A DNA stretch of 37,808 nucleotides from Cudoniella acicularis. Lineage: Eukaryota > Ascomycota > Leotiomycetes > Helotiales > Helotiaceae. Made by a program: the position numbers and the translations under genes. The stretch lies in assembly GCA_013054445.1 (NCBI GenBank), contig JAAMPI010000437.1:1-37808 (forward strand). The letters are read 5' to 3'. Positions 11,366 through 22,732 of the stretch are shown here, piece after piece (within the stretch, counting starts at the first letter, position 1; each line of letters begins with the position of its first letter). The notes beneath the pieces were generated by a model that made no database searches, was not told where the DNA came from, and was given only the letters and a program-made list of their open reading frames with translations.

Positions 11366-13969
11366 AGGTCTCATTCTAAAGACAGGGCCGGTGGATTTTC
11401 CGTCCAACAGATCGCACCCGTGCTGTTCTGAACTTCTTCGATCTCGTCCCCCCTAAAAGTTCTCGACCACGCCTCCACCAGCTCCTCCACCGCAAGTCAG
11501 CAACTCCATTCTAAATCCGTGTGTCAGCGGAATTCATCCTATCTCAACGTTACACAACGACTTCCCAAACTCGATTCTGGACCGTTCTCCACAGACTTGT
11601 CTCCTGCCTCTTCGATCCGTGCACCGAAGGACCCCGAAGAATGGCAGCGCCTGCCGCTCCGATGATACCATCGTACATCAGTTTTTGATAAAGTCACATC
11701 ATCCGGAATCCTTCTGTGACAACGCCAAAAGTCTTGCAAGCACGTGCTGTGTTGCCCAGAAAAGAAAGGTTCTTCTACCCACCCTCTCAAGACCTCCCGA
11801 AATTTTGAAAAATTCGTGTTGATGTGACAGCGGCAGCGTGAGCTCGGGAGCGAGCATCAAAACCGCTTGGAGCGCCACCCTAAACGCCACAAACTGCTCG
11901 TCCCCCCTGCCCCACGTCCCCCAGTTATTGTTATCACATCGTGGGGTAACGTCGCACAAAAAGGGGGACCCCGAAGCCGGAACAGGGGTTTACTGGCACA
12001 GGACAGCTGGGGCTGACGAAAATCATGGCGGGGAGTCCCGATGCTGGATCATTGCGGGGTGACGCGATTATTTTGTCCATGGGCCGGGAGACTTGTTTCC
12101 CTCTCACCGAGTAACACCGGAAGCAAAGCAAAACGCAATCAACATGCCATTGTTACGCTGTGCGCACTTTGGAAACTTGCTCAACGACCCACAGGAGCAG
12201 AAAAGTGGTCTTTGAGCTCTTGCCCAAGGAAAATGGTAGGCAACAATACAGTAGTCACAACAAAGTGAAATATCAATACACACCGCCCCAAACTTTCCCA
12301 TCAAATGCGACCGGAAGGAGAGAAATCGGAAGAAAGACGGCTTCCCCCTTTCAGGCATCCAGAAAACTTCCAAGAACCCAGGATTCTCCCACACCTGGTC
12401 AAAGGTCAGTGCATTGCAGCGTCTTTTCATTAGGGGAAGCGGCAGTGCCTCGCCTGAATTCTACCGAGCTTCCCTTTGGCTCTCTTGATGCCCTCTCCAA
12501 AGCACGACCCGGTAAAAGAAAAAGTCTGGTACGCCTCCTCTATACCCCAACGTGCATTAGTTGAAGATATATTGGCCGACGTAGCGAGTTCAGGGGAAGG
12601 AGAGGCCCTGTGTAACACTGAGACGGGTGTTCGGTTTCGGAGATACTGGACGAACTGAAGTGCTCCGCCGCATAATGCTGCGTCTGAGGTGTGATTGTGA
12701 ATCTGACTCTGATCTGATTGCGGCGACAAAACCGTCATGTGAGGAGATCTAACCGGATGCTCAAGACAGGGGAGCTCAGAACTTCTGAGAACCGGGCCGC
12801 ATTCCCGAACGTCCTCAATCTGGACTTTTCACGCGGCATCTGGACCTGAGACATCGGTATCTGCTCGAGGATGAGCGAATCTGGAACACGGACGACAAAA
12901 TTTCTAAAGGTCACAAAAAGAACGGAGTTTGACGTTGCTTTGCTGATTGCGCGAAGGATTCCGTTTTACACGGCCGTCGGGCAGCGGATTAGCGAGCGCT
13001 TTGTGTGACTTCAGAGGAGTAACAAACGTGTACCACGTTCTGCAAGTAGATCCTGGATTCCCAAGCGCTGATATAATACATGTGCTAATGTGTGGTGATA
13101 CAGCTCAAAAAGAACCGTTGTGGCGGTGGTGCAAATAGCAATTGATCTCTATCATTGTGGGTCAGCTATTAAATCCACAAATTGCGCTGGCCCTGAAGCA
13201 TGGTATCAGATGGCATGAAGTGCTGTGCCCTTCCTCACCACCGTCATACTGTTACCCTAATTCTCCCGTTTTCCAAATTCTCACCGCTTTCCGATCAAGG
13301 TATCATCTCGTCTCTCGTCTGCTGTGCCAGTGCAAGCAATAAGCCTTGTGCCTAATACTTCTCCCTCCCTGTCTGTAGTGCCACACAACGATGACTGTGC
13401 GCGGTCCTGGTGTGTGGCACGGCTGGAAAAAATCTAGCTGGGCGCAAAGGCCAGACCTGATCTGCATCTTCTGCATCGCGGATGATCAAACCTCCCCTCA
13501 ATACACGACAGGCGCCGAGCTGTGCCGCTATCATACGCCGGGCATACCATTGTTGAGTGTGGGGGTAAAATCAGGGGTAAGCAAGTTGACAGAAGAGAAC
13601 GCGAGGAAAATTCAGAAACTCTAGAAAAGGGGTCAGAAAAGGAGGCAGCCCACGTTCCGAGGTATTGAGCGGGGAATTTGAAGCGATATTCCTATTTTCT
13701 CAAAACCTCTCGTATACGGTGAACTGTCACGACATGAAATACATGTGCCGTGCGATGTGTTTATTTTTGGTCTTTGTTTCGTGGGAGCTAGCCCGTGACA
13801 GATAAATAGCAGTAACTGCAAAGTTGTATGCATGTCAGGTGCACGATATACGAATTCAATAACGCAACTGGGTCTCTCTTCTTCTCCCTATCTGATTGAA
13901 AATTTTGGATTCCTAAAATAAGTATCGCTTAAAGGATAAAATTCCTCCTTGCCTTACGCCCTTTAATAT
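11366..13969. other. Intergenic; one C/T-rich leader-like stretch
   Basis: From about 11400 to 11640 the plus strand is C/T-rich and ATG-poor, and ends in ATGGCAGCGCC at 11641 with a favourable start context. A possible GTACAT donor lies 33 bases on. I could not build a convincing second exon, so no gene is called. The rest, including several open frames of 60-130 codons on both strands, has no recognisable product. Confidence 0.35.
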
Positions 13970-14656
13970 TTACCAAAGTTGCAACAGAACTGTGTTCATT
14001 TGGAGTCGAGCATGATAAGGATGCATGGCATGACAGCGCAGGGCAGTGCATAGCATGACATGGTACGGTATGACAGGCGGTGAAGCTTTGAATAAGGGTG
14101 TAGAGATGAGATGGTAATGTGAGCGTGAGGGTACGACACGTGGGCAGAAGTGAGCAATCCTGGGGGAGTGGGTTGGGACACGCGATGTCACTCTGAGATG
14201 TGGGATGTGTGGAGAAGAGATAAGGTTGAAATGAAATGTTTGGGGACCTTTAGACTGACAAAGCAAGAGATAAGAAGACGGATTCTTTAGGCTATTTGAA
14301 GAAAGACATAGACACGACGCTGATGACGACTCGAACGAACAAGCTCTCCAAAGGATGCGGTACGATATTGTGGCTTTCACAGTACGTCCGCCTTGCACAA
14401 ATGATTCTTGGAAGTCAAGTCTGGGAATGCGGTCGCGTGCAGGGTGTGAATGGGAGTCTGCGCCGTGTGTTGTGGAATCAATGCACAAATCCCCGACTCC
14501 GAGGAAGCAGCGTTCCATTCTGTCAAAACGCACCTTCGGAGGATTCTTTTCATTCACTTTGCCGCTTCTTCTGTAAAAATCCCGGATTTGGGGAAGGTGG
14601 TTTCCGGCATCGGAGGGAAAATAGGTGACCCTGGTTCCGAGGAAGCAGCCTTCCAT
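13970..14656 (-). CDS. Uncertain 228-codon open frame, no family
   Basis: This minus-strand frame starts with ATG at 14656 and is open for 228 codons, long for chance outside known genes. The N-terminal part contains an internal duplication (MEGCFLG and MERCFLG, about 46 residues apart), which reflects a DNA-level direct repeat. The C-terminal half is rich in Ser, His, Pro and Cys and looks non-globular. No signal peptide, domain or intron is evident. The plus strand is also open across much of the same stretch, which weakens the case. It is listed only so that it can be tested by expression data. Confidence 0.2.
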   Translation of the reverse strand: MEGCFLGTRVTYFPSDAGNHLPQIRDFYRRSGKVNEKNPPKVRFDRMERCFLGVGDLCIDSTTHGADSHSHPARDRIPRLDFQESFVQGGRTVKATISYRILWRACSFESSSASCLCLSSNSLKNPSSYLLLCQSKGPQTFHFNLISSPHIPHLRVTSRVPTHSPRIAHFCPRVVPSRSHYHLISTPLFKASPPVIPYHVMLCTALRCHAMHPYHARLQMNTVLLQLW

Positions 14657-14863
14657 TCTGCCATCGGACCTTGGGCAATACCGTTTGACGTCCCGAATAT
14701 CGAATCAGAGAGGGTGAAGGTGTCATTTATGATGAAAAAGAGGGTTCCGGCACGGGCCGATCCTGGTCATGAGCAAGTACCGAACACGGGTATGTGCCAT
14801 CATTGTACCCTGTGGGGGTTCAGGCCAGCTCGACTATTTGCAATAGCTGAGAGTGAAGGGTAG
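14450..14863 (+). CDS. Uncertain 137-codon open frame with internal duplication
   Basis: The frame starts at ATG 14450 and ends at TAG 14861. The same DNA repeat gives two copies of a SEEAAFHS motif about 46 residues apart. It overlaps the opposite-strand frame 13970-14656, and at most one is likely real. No domain, membrane segment or targeting signal is visible and the product is unknown. Confidence 0.2.
   Translation: MGVCAVCCGINAQIPDSEEAAFHSVKTHLRRILFIHFAASSVKIPDLGKVVSGIGGKIGDPGSEEAAFHSAIGPWAIPFDVPNIESERVKVSFMMKKRVPARADPGHEQVPNTGMCHHCTLWGFRPARLFAIAESEG
14498..14661 (+). repeat. 26-bp direct repeat, 138 bp apart
   Basis: TCCGAGGAAGCAGCGTTCCA and its next bases (14498-14523) recur with one clear mismatch at 14636-14661. 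The 138-bp period is a multiple of three, so both strands keep frame through the duplication. Confidence 0.7.
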
Positions 14864-15754
14864 GTATATTTTGTGGATGCGTGAAGTAGTGCAAGGCTCC
14901 AAAACTTTTCGACATTATATCCAAATGAGAATGCACGGTGTATTTAGCACATGGAAATGACTTGGGTATCGAGCCCTTTTCTAAAGTGCGGCTTTCTCAC
15001 AGGCTCTCCAAAATTTGGGGTGGACACTTCCTAAATAAGGCCCTTTCCTTCTCAACGCTTTTGATACAATGTCAAAAGTTGTCCAATAGAAGAGCTATAA
15101 GATAGGTCCTTTTCCAAAATCGACGATCTTTCAAGTTTCTGCTCCGCGGAATCACAACACTAGCTTTTAATATCGTTTTCAAACAAAAATTATCGGCATG
15201 GTAATGTGCCTTTTGACACTCTCAGGAAGATGCTTTGTTGGCCTTTGAAGCACAGTTCAGAAGACGCAAATAATCAGCGTCTCGATTGTGGTGTTAAAAA
15301 AGCTCAAGTCTGCTTGACGGTTTTGCGAGAATGTCGTCTTCAATCACTGCTCTTGGGTTTCACAACCCCTCCATGTTTATAGCTCGCAGTGCTAGGACTT
15401 TTATTAAACGCACCGCAAAAGCCAATTTGACTGTGAATTGCTTCGTTCCGTTGAAATTATTGAAAGACTTCCGAAGCCTTGGAACTTCTGTTCCCAATCA
15501 ACTCGGGTTCCTCGTCAAATCCTCGAGTTCGGAATGTTCTTGAGTTTGAGCCTCGCCTCGGAATTGCTATACCCCAGGAAAGATATACAGAGGCCTTAGA
15601 AAAGAATCTAAACGATGATCGAGTGGGAATTTTCTGAAGCTTTGTGCAGTATGCCGGTTGGAGGGTTTTGGCCTGAAATGGAGCGTGCAAAAGACTTGAA
15701 CAAAACATTGACCCCTCTAGAAAGCCTAGATATTTCAAACCACTCAGGTTTTAT
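14864..15754. other. Intergenic, no gene supported
   Basis: An ATG-initiated frame of 70 codons at 15331-15543 is the best open frame but has no recognisable motif. It lies immediately downstream of the kinase gene, which ends at 15755 on the other strand, so part of this stretch is probably that gene's 3' UTR. Confidence 0.35.
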
Positions 15755-17752
15755 TCAAGTGGACAGTAGGTTTGTGGGGGTTGAAAGTGCTTCCGGGGTT
15801 GCTTCTGGGCCATCGTAACAATCACACCTGTTATGGCCTGTTCGCTCCTCAAGCATCATTAATACATTCTTCGCAGATGGTCGAAGGTTCTGATCGTGAG
15901 CCATCATCTTCGAAATTAGTCGAAAGTTATTTTTATCACCATGAATGACAAACCACTCTTCAATTTTGTGAGAAGTAGCATAATAACAGAGGTTCGTCCG
16001 TTCAGGTTCATCAGGGATCGGCTCACTTCGGAATTCGTGAAATTCCTCAACAGTTGCGCGATTGATTACAGTGACCATTTCAGCAAAAACACAACCTAAG
16101 GAGTAGATGTCTGCGGACCTGCCTCTTCTATCCTCATCGACAACTTCTGGTGCACTGTACATTTTTGTGACCCCGAGGGCATATCCTTCAGTAGAGCTCG
16201 TAAGCCCAGCGCTAAATTGATGTGCGGAACCAAAGTCTGTGAGAAAAATGTCTTCTCCCTTGCAAATGGCGTTGCTCGGTTTGATATCTTTGTGTCTTAT
16301 GTTTCTCGAATGTATATAATTGACAGCGGAAGCAAGACAATATTGCCATTTCTCTAGGCGTTGGACATCTTCGATGGGGAACTCGCACTCGCCAACTCGC
16401 TCGAGGTAATGACTGAGGTCTTCGTCGCCGGCAGGTGAAATAAGAATACCGAATTGACGGGGCACAGAAGTCGTCTCGTAAGTGCTTACAACTTGAACAA
16501 TATGCTTGTGTGATAATCCGCGCAAAACTTCAACCTCCTGCTGAATCAAAGGAAGCAACCTTTTACGTGCCATGTTGGGTATTCGGATAACTTTCCTTGC
16601 AAGAACCGAGGCTCCACCGTTCCCCTTTTCACGGACTGCATCAACACTCCCCAAAGAACCATGACCAAGTTGTTTAATCGATATGAAAGGCACCGCTTTG
16701 TGATTCGGGTATTCGATGTGAGCAAATGCGAAGCTGTTGCAAGATTCTGGCACTAGGGGCTGCAAACCCTTCTCTAAAAATGCGAGAGTCTCAAGGGGGC
16801 TCCCCTGTTTCTCGTAAACGCTCTTTTGTCTGGTCAGGGCCCGTTCTTCTTGCCGGGCGATTCCCTTTCCTTCTTCTGTTGATAAGATCGAGATAGGCTG
16901 CTGCTTGTCCGCAAACAAAACGTGTGGCCGCCAGAGATCCTCCCGCAAGCTCCGTCTTTCAGTCTCACAAAACTGTTCACAACCATTGCATTTCCAGCCA
17001 TTGCGATCAGTGTCAACACGTAGCAAGCATCTTGCACACCTCCACCATGCCGAAGAAACAACTCGACTTGCGAGCCATTCCTGTTCTCTCTTTGCGCTCT
17101 TGTGCCTTTTAGGCATGTCTTCGAGGTGATTTTCACGCAAATGATCTCTGTAGGCGTCCTTCCGTGAGAAAATATCATCTGCTCTCTTACATGTGGAATA
17201 ATCGCATGGGAATGATTCATTCTCGATGATGGGTGGATGAACATCTTTGTAGTGCCGTGCTAAATCGGCGAATACATGAAATCGAAATTTGTCATTGCGG
17301 TCCCAACAGCTAGGATGTTCGCATCGGAAGACACCCCATTTTTCTTGCGAAAGCAGTTTTTCGTTGAGATCGTAATCGTCCTCCAAGATACTCTCCATTG
17401 TAACTTGATATTGAGCGCCGTCGATATGTTTTGACCTTTCAGATCTCGATGGTCCTGCTGATAACTCATTTTCAGCGGAATGGGGTTTCTCGCTCTCCAG
17501 TATCGACTGATTGATATGAGAGCCAGAACTTCCGGAGATGTCTAGCGGGTTGCTCTCATTGGCATTCATCCCAGGGTTTCGAAGCGCCTTGTTATATTCG
17601 TCCATCAATTCCTTCGGAGCGTGCTTAGAAACATCGATGCCATCCCTCTCTAGATCCACCTTCAATCCCGCCCATTCTAAACCCTCCGCAGAACGGCTGT
17701 TCCATGCTAACTTATGAAGTGCGAGCCGGACATCTTTCGACAGCATTGACAT
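15755..17752 (-). CDS. Zinc-finger/zinc-ribbon Ser/Thr protein kinase
   Basis: This is a 665-residue, intronless protein. The N-terminal 110 residues are of unknown function. Next come two C2H2-like fingers (C144/C149 with H167/H172; C183/C188 with H204/H209) and a four-cysteine ribbon (C239, C242, C255, C258). A protein kinase domain follows at about 355-635. Kinase motifs visible are the glycine-rich loop GHGSLGSV (363-370), a probable catalytic Lys387, HKDIKPSN (487-494) with Asp489 and Asn494, DFG (506-508) and APE (534-536). HRD reads HKD, so this is a non-RD kinase, but all catalytic residues are present and activity is expected. Fungal genomes hold multi-copy C2H2-kinase fusions of unknown substrate. 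ATG 17752 is chosen as the first in frame; a second Met lies two codons on. It is probably cytosolic or nuclear. Confidence 0.88.
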   Translation of the reverse strand: MSMLSKDVRLALHKLAWNSRSAEGLEWAGLKVDLERDGIDVSKHAPKELMDEYNKALRNPGMNANESNPLDISGSSGSHINQSILESEKPHSAENELSAGPSRSERSKHIDGAQYQVTMESILEDDYDLNEKLLSQEKWGVFRCEHPSCWDRNDKFRFHVFADLARHYKDVHPPIIENESFPCDYSTCKRADDIFSRKDAYRDHLRENHLEDMPKRHKSAKREQEWLASRVVSSAWWRCARCLLRVDTDRNGWKCNGCEQFCETERRSLREDLWRPHVLFADKQQPISILSTEEGKGIARQEERALTRQKSVYEKQGSPLETLAFLEKGLQPLVPESCNSFAFAHIEYPNHKAVPFISIKQLGHGSLGSVDAVREKGNGGASVLARKVIRIPNMARKRLLPLIQQEVEVLRGLSHKHIVQVVSTYETTSVPRQFGILISPAGDEDLSHYLERVGECEFPIEDVQRLEKWQYCLASAVNYIHSRNIRHKDIKPSNAICKGEDIFLTDFGSAHQFSAGLTSSTEGYALGVTKMYSAPEVVDEDRRGRSADIYSLGCVFAEMVTVINRATVEEFHEFRSEPIPDEPERTNLCYYATSHKIEEWFVIHGDKNNFRLISKMMAHDQNLRPSAKNVLMMLEERTGHNRCDCYDGPEATPEALSTPTNLLST

Positions 17753-19148
17753 TGTACTACCATCGTTAAATTCGTATCAGTTCGATTGAAGCGTGCTGCC
17801 TCGGTATATGCGGGGTTCCAAGAGGAGGTTAAGGTGGGGTTGGTCGAATTTCGCGTCGCAATTGCAGTGCCTCATCGAGACTGGGAGAGCGAAGAGGCTT
17901 GGGTTGTGGAGATGCTGTGTGATGATGGGATCTGCTTTGATGACTTCGATGAGATTGAGAAGTAAGAAATGCCAAGTATCCGAGCACTATTTTGTATCGC
18001 TGCGTACCTCTGAGGATGGCTACAAGTATCCGAGAGTGCTGACAAGTCGCTACCGTGCTGAGCCTTACGTATCTCTGAGTACGCTGCAGCTCAGAAACCA
18101 GATGAGTCCAACCTAGGAGTTTATTTCAGAACACTTAAAATCTTTCGAGTTTCTCTAGCTGGCCGTCATTCGCGAAAATTGTAGCGAAAAAGATTAAAAA
18201 AAAACATTACAGAACACCATAGTGTAACTCGTCAAACTAGCTATCGCATTCTTTCACGTGGCACGTTTTCTTATTACTAGTATCTCAAATTTTGATACCG
18301 TTCCTTTCCCAATGAGTTTTCCACAGTTCATAACCCGACCCAAGATAAGCCCACTAAATAAAGTTAGGAGCCCCCTTTCTATGGAGAAAATTTAGAAAAT
18401 TAATTAAAGCACTAGTAACCAACCTTGCAATCTTTATTCAGTATAGGGCTAGTCGATTTTAGGCAAGTATGTAGTGGTATTATAAGAAAAAGGTTGCTAT
18501 CATGGTGTAACTTAATTGCGACATTTTGTACCTGTAAGGTTACTCTAGAGAGCAACCACTGGGCCGGTAAACCTTCACCTTTTCTACTATTTTGCACTGT
18601 AATTTGAGAGTAATCTTATAGATTTTTTTTCATTAACATTTAGGCCGAAACTTTAAATTCAAAATGCCAAATAAATACGTCTAAGTTACCAGTCAGAATG
18701 TAGAACGAAAGCAAAAGTAAGCACTAAGTGATTTTTGTGCGCTTTTTGAGGGCACGATGAAGAACACAGAGCACTGAAGAAAAGTGAGGCGATTCAAAGC
18801 TATCTATGTGGAAAGTATATACTCTGGAGGGCATGGCGGGAGAAATGTTCTAAGCTACAGTGGAGTATATTAACATCTGGTACCTATGTAAAGGTAGCTA
18901 AGGGGTAGGTTTATAGGGCCTACTATTCTACGCTTGCTGTATTTTGTATTTCATATGGGCCGTCGCATTCAGTTGACGCACGGCCCTTTTACTTTTCTGA
19001 CAACCTCAAAACTTCTCATTCTACATATTCTTCGCTATCAATCTCAAAACCCCAAACTCAGCCCGATTCTATTATTGAGACATTTCTTCTTGTTTGGATT
19101 CAGTTTCCATCGCGAGATATCTATCTGTGGACCGAGGCTAGTGGCACC
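17753..19148. other. Intergenic; possible gene remnant near the kinase start
   Basis: A plus-strand frame from about 17760 to 17961 encodes an acidic stretch (DWESEEAWVVEM, FDDFDEIE) ending exactly at a perfect GTAAGA donor. I cannot find a continuation, and a short direct repeat (CAAGTATCCGAG at 17973 and 18023) follows. It may be an exon relic or chance. From 18120 the sequence is AT-rich with no gene. The last part (18940-19148) is the likely promoter and leader of the F-box gene. Confidence 0.35.
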
Positions 19149-20733
19149 ATGATCCTCCAAAACTTGTCGAACGAACTCTTGTCGGAGATTCTACTTTACT
19201 TGCTATCCGCAGATCGAGTGAACTTCTCTCTTTGCAACAAGCACCTAAAAGGCGTCGCTGAACCCATCTTATACAGTAGCTTCACACAAACCGGCAGCCA
19301 TGCTCTACTGTCCTTCTTACGAACCCTACTCTCAAACCCTTTTCTATCCGGGTATGTCAAAGAACTTTCGATCACTTGCTGGGATTTCGAAACTCCGGCA
19401 CTGGATCTTGGAGCAGATTCGTCTTCGTCACCGAAAATGGGGGTGCTCAAAGAATTGGTCACAGAAGAATTTTTCCCAAGGGAAGACCCTAATTATTGGC
19501 TCCCACACCTCTTTGAATCCACCCCCAACACTTGGGATGCGATAGTCAGCATCATTCTGCTTATTTGCTTCCCGAACTTGAAACGACTCATTCTTAATTT
19601 CGGAAGAGCGGGCGGCTGACTTCCATTTTCTAAAGTGGTCTTGAATCTGGGAAGAGACGGCTCTAAAAATCCGATATCCTTTTCAAAGCTGCGCAACATT
19701 TCCCTCTTAAGCTGCGACAATTTGCCAAAGAATGACAAAATAATTGAGCTCCTCCCTATTCTCTTCAAGTTTAAATCAAATCTAGTAATTGCAGTCGAGA
19801 GCGTCGATGACGACCCCCACACTCTTCCACTTATGTTTGGGTTTGGAAAGGTCCATTAGAAGATTATTACAGAGGATTTGAACATCATATTCAGCCAAAT
19901 GTCTTCAGATTTCTCGGCTGCATACTTCAATGCTTTTATTCCCTTAAACGCTTTCGTTATCAACACTGCGATCTCTGGGACGCCAGGGCCGAGCCTCATC
20001 TTCTTGTTCCTCTCATTATAAAAGAAAAACTGGCAAATTCCAAACACTGCCTGGAACAGCTCATCCTCAGTGATGAAGACTACGATTGGGGAGAATACGA
20101 AGAAGAAGATGATCAAAAAATTCCTTTTGGATCTGTGGTCGAATTCGAGAAACTTAAGATTATGGACGTGGACATTTGTATGTTGGCTAGGATATACTCC
20201 TATCCAGATATCTTAGACATCCAATTGGATGAGCTTAATATCGAAGAGAGAGTAATCCAAGGCACAGAAACCCAAACTTCGATATACAATCAGGAGCAAG
20301 TTTCACTATTTGTTAGTGCGCTACCACCGTCTCTGGAGCACCTCACGATTAGAGAGTGCCTTGATTCTGTATGGCTATGCCTTGATGAACTGTTTAACAA
20401 CTCTGTTATCCCGCCAAAGCTCAAGGCTATTAGGGTAAGATTTCACACAAACTTTCTTTATGCCATCGAGTTTGCACTTTTGCCTATTTCATTTCTTGCA
20501 CTCGTTTTACGGGCAACAATGCTCACTAATGTTCTGTCTAGCTATTCTTCGCGATAAACTATTTAGTAGGAGCCGATGATAAGACAGGCCTCTGCTATGA
20601 GAAGCTCGCTCTTGAGAGGGGTGTAAATCTCACACGATACGAGAAAGAGGAACATCCAGTTCGGGAACAGATTTTGCATGTTCCGACACAGCTAACTTAC
20701 CTTCAGGGGCAAGGTGAAGAGGAGGGTTTGTAA
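19149..20733 (+). pseudogene. Broken F-box protein gene
   Basis: The intact family member would be a substrate adaptor of an SCF ubiquitin ligase with an N-terminal F-box and a C-terminal leucine-rich-like region. Here ATG 19149 opens an F-box (about residues 2-45, LSNELLSEILLYLL). The frame meets TGA at 19617-19619 but continues in the same frame with family-like sequence, so this looks like a nonsense change, plausibly Trp TGG to TGA. At about 19845-19850 the frame shifts by one base; homologous-looking sequence then runs through 20434. An intron with GTAAGA donor and CACTAATG branch-like site (20435-20541) joins it to a last exon (20542-20733) ending in TAA. No splice choice I could find removes the stop or the shift. 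The 157-residue N-terminal product (19149-19619) might still be made. Confidence 0.72.
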
Positions 20734-22534
20734 TAGTTAGCCTAGGTTGGTGAGCCTTTTTGAGAATATTTTCCTTAGCGCTAAGCTTGCTTTACACTGT
20801 GGATTTGTTTTATGTCCGGCGCTGCTACGGTGATGTCTGGGAGTACGGTAATAGGCTGCATTCTAAAACACTATTAAAAAAATACAGTATCTTATTTACC
20901 TAATATTGGGTAATATGGGTCTGAAATTTCCGAATACCTGTTCTCAATAGTGCTTACATTGATTGGATATTTACGATAAAGCTCAAAAATCATAAAGCAG
21001 CCGCTATTTCGATACATGTTTATATAGAGAGACAGAAAAGAAATGTTGGTGCTCTAAGATCATCTAGGAGTGTGATGCCTGCCGTTCAGTGCACACAGTC
21101 CTAAGTTCTAGGGACCTCTTAGCGAACAGTCGCAGAATTTCTAGCGCACCGATCCCTGTAGGGTATGCGAAGGATGCCCAAAGATTAGTGTCAGGGACTC
21201 TAACTCGTAAGTTTCCAGTGTGCTAAGCTTCTCTGGTGCACATAAAGACGTGCGCAACAGGGGGAAATCGTCAGCAGTTTATTTATAAACTAGCAAAATG
21301 AAGCCCACAAATGAAAAAAGTCTCTTTATTTTCGCAAAAATCTTGATTAAACTGCGTAGTTCTAAATAGCGACTGGATTACCGAGGAGGTATGCTCGAAG
21401 ACCCTACTTTTAACTAAACAACTGCGCTATAAATTCAATTATATATTAATTCTAGATCATAAAATTAGCTTTTGCGGCAGCTTTCTGATGGTTTGATCCC
21501 AGTTGGTTAGTTACTACTATAGCGTTAAGTAGAGTGAAGTTGTTCTAGAGTAGGGATTTAGCGATCCTTCACTGAAATACAGAGATGAGACTGCTGAAGT
21601 TCTAGCGCTTAACCCCCTGAAATCTATCGAGCCTTTTCCTTTCCACGAGGCACAAATCCTCGTAACTTTGCCACACTCGTCTCATCGTGCACATTTGTCA
21701 AAGACTATACACATTATGATATATCTGTTCGAATTAAGTAGCTTTATAAAAAAAAATACTCATCATTTTTTTCTTAAAGTATAAACAGAAAATAGTAAAG
21801 TTTCCTATCGGCCAAAGCAGCAGCTTGTCGCAAACTACTGTATTTTCTCTTCCGTACATAAAGTCCAGAAATTTTGTTTTCATTTCTTTCAATGATTTGT
21901 ATTATACTATAAAATAAAATAATTTCGCATTCAAAAACCAACTATTGCGTACGCTGCGTCAGAATGAGGTTATTGCCATCGATCGGCGATTGGTTAGAAG
22001 GTTCTTTGCTAAAATATAGCATGTAAGCCCCCACGGTTGAGTTCGAAGTCGCTAACTCTCAGCATGTTAGCCCCTGTAAATTAAGCCACCAATCCTGACG
22101 TTTTCGATGATTTGTGTCGTGACGTCACCGAGAACACTTAAAATTAATTAAATAACCACGCATTTGAATGAAGATATGCATGCACAAAACAAACAAAAAG
22201 AACGTTCACTTTACATATTACTCATTATATTTGTTGCGATATAGTACTTTGGGCTTATAGTGATTGATGCTTTCGTGGCACGGTCTACTAAACCTTCAAA
22301 AAGCCCTTGTGAATTCTAACATAATACTACAAGATGCGGCGTTAGTTGGCAACTCGGCGCATGTATTGACACCTTTCTTTCTCATGAGATGTAAGCACTT
22401 GAGGAGTAGCAAACCATATAAGCAGGTACACTTTAAAACTGCGGTTAGGCTTTCTCGCATTTAACGAAACACATGTTAGAAAAGGTCTATAAAATATGGC
22501 AAGAAAAACATAATTACATTACGAATACAGTCTA
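20734..22534. other. AT-rich intergenic, no gene seen
   Basis: AT-rich sequence with many stops in all frames. AGCATGTAAGCCCC-like words occur twice (about 22019 and 22064, one mismatch) in otherwise unstructured DNA. No transposon protein relic was recognised, although the composition is compatible with old, mutated repeats. Confidence 0.4.
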
Positions 22535-22732
22535 CTAAGACTGCCATGCGTTCCTACTGCATTCAAAACGAAAGCCCACAACTTCAAAATCCACAATGAG
22601 TCTAGAATGAGTCGTTCCAGCTCCCTCCCCACACGCCCACGGACAAGCCGTAACAAAGCCTCTCTCCACCCCATTTTCGTCCACTCCACCAGCACCATAC
22701 TGCTCAGAAACACCGCCATAAGTATATCCCTA

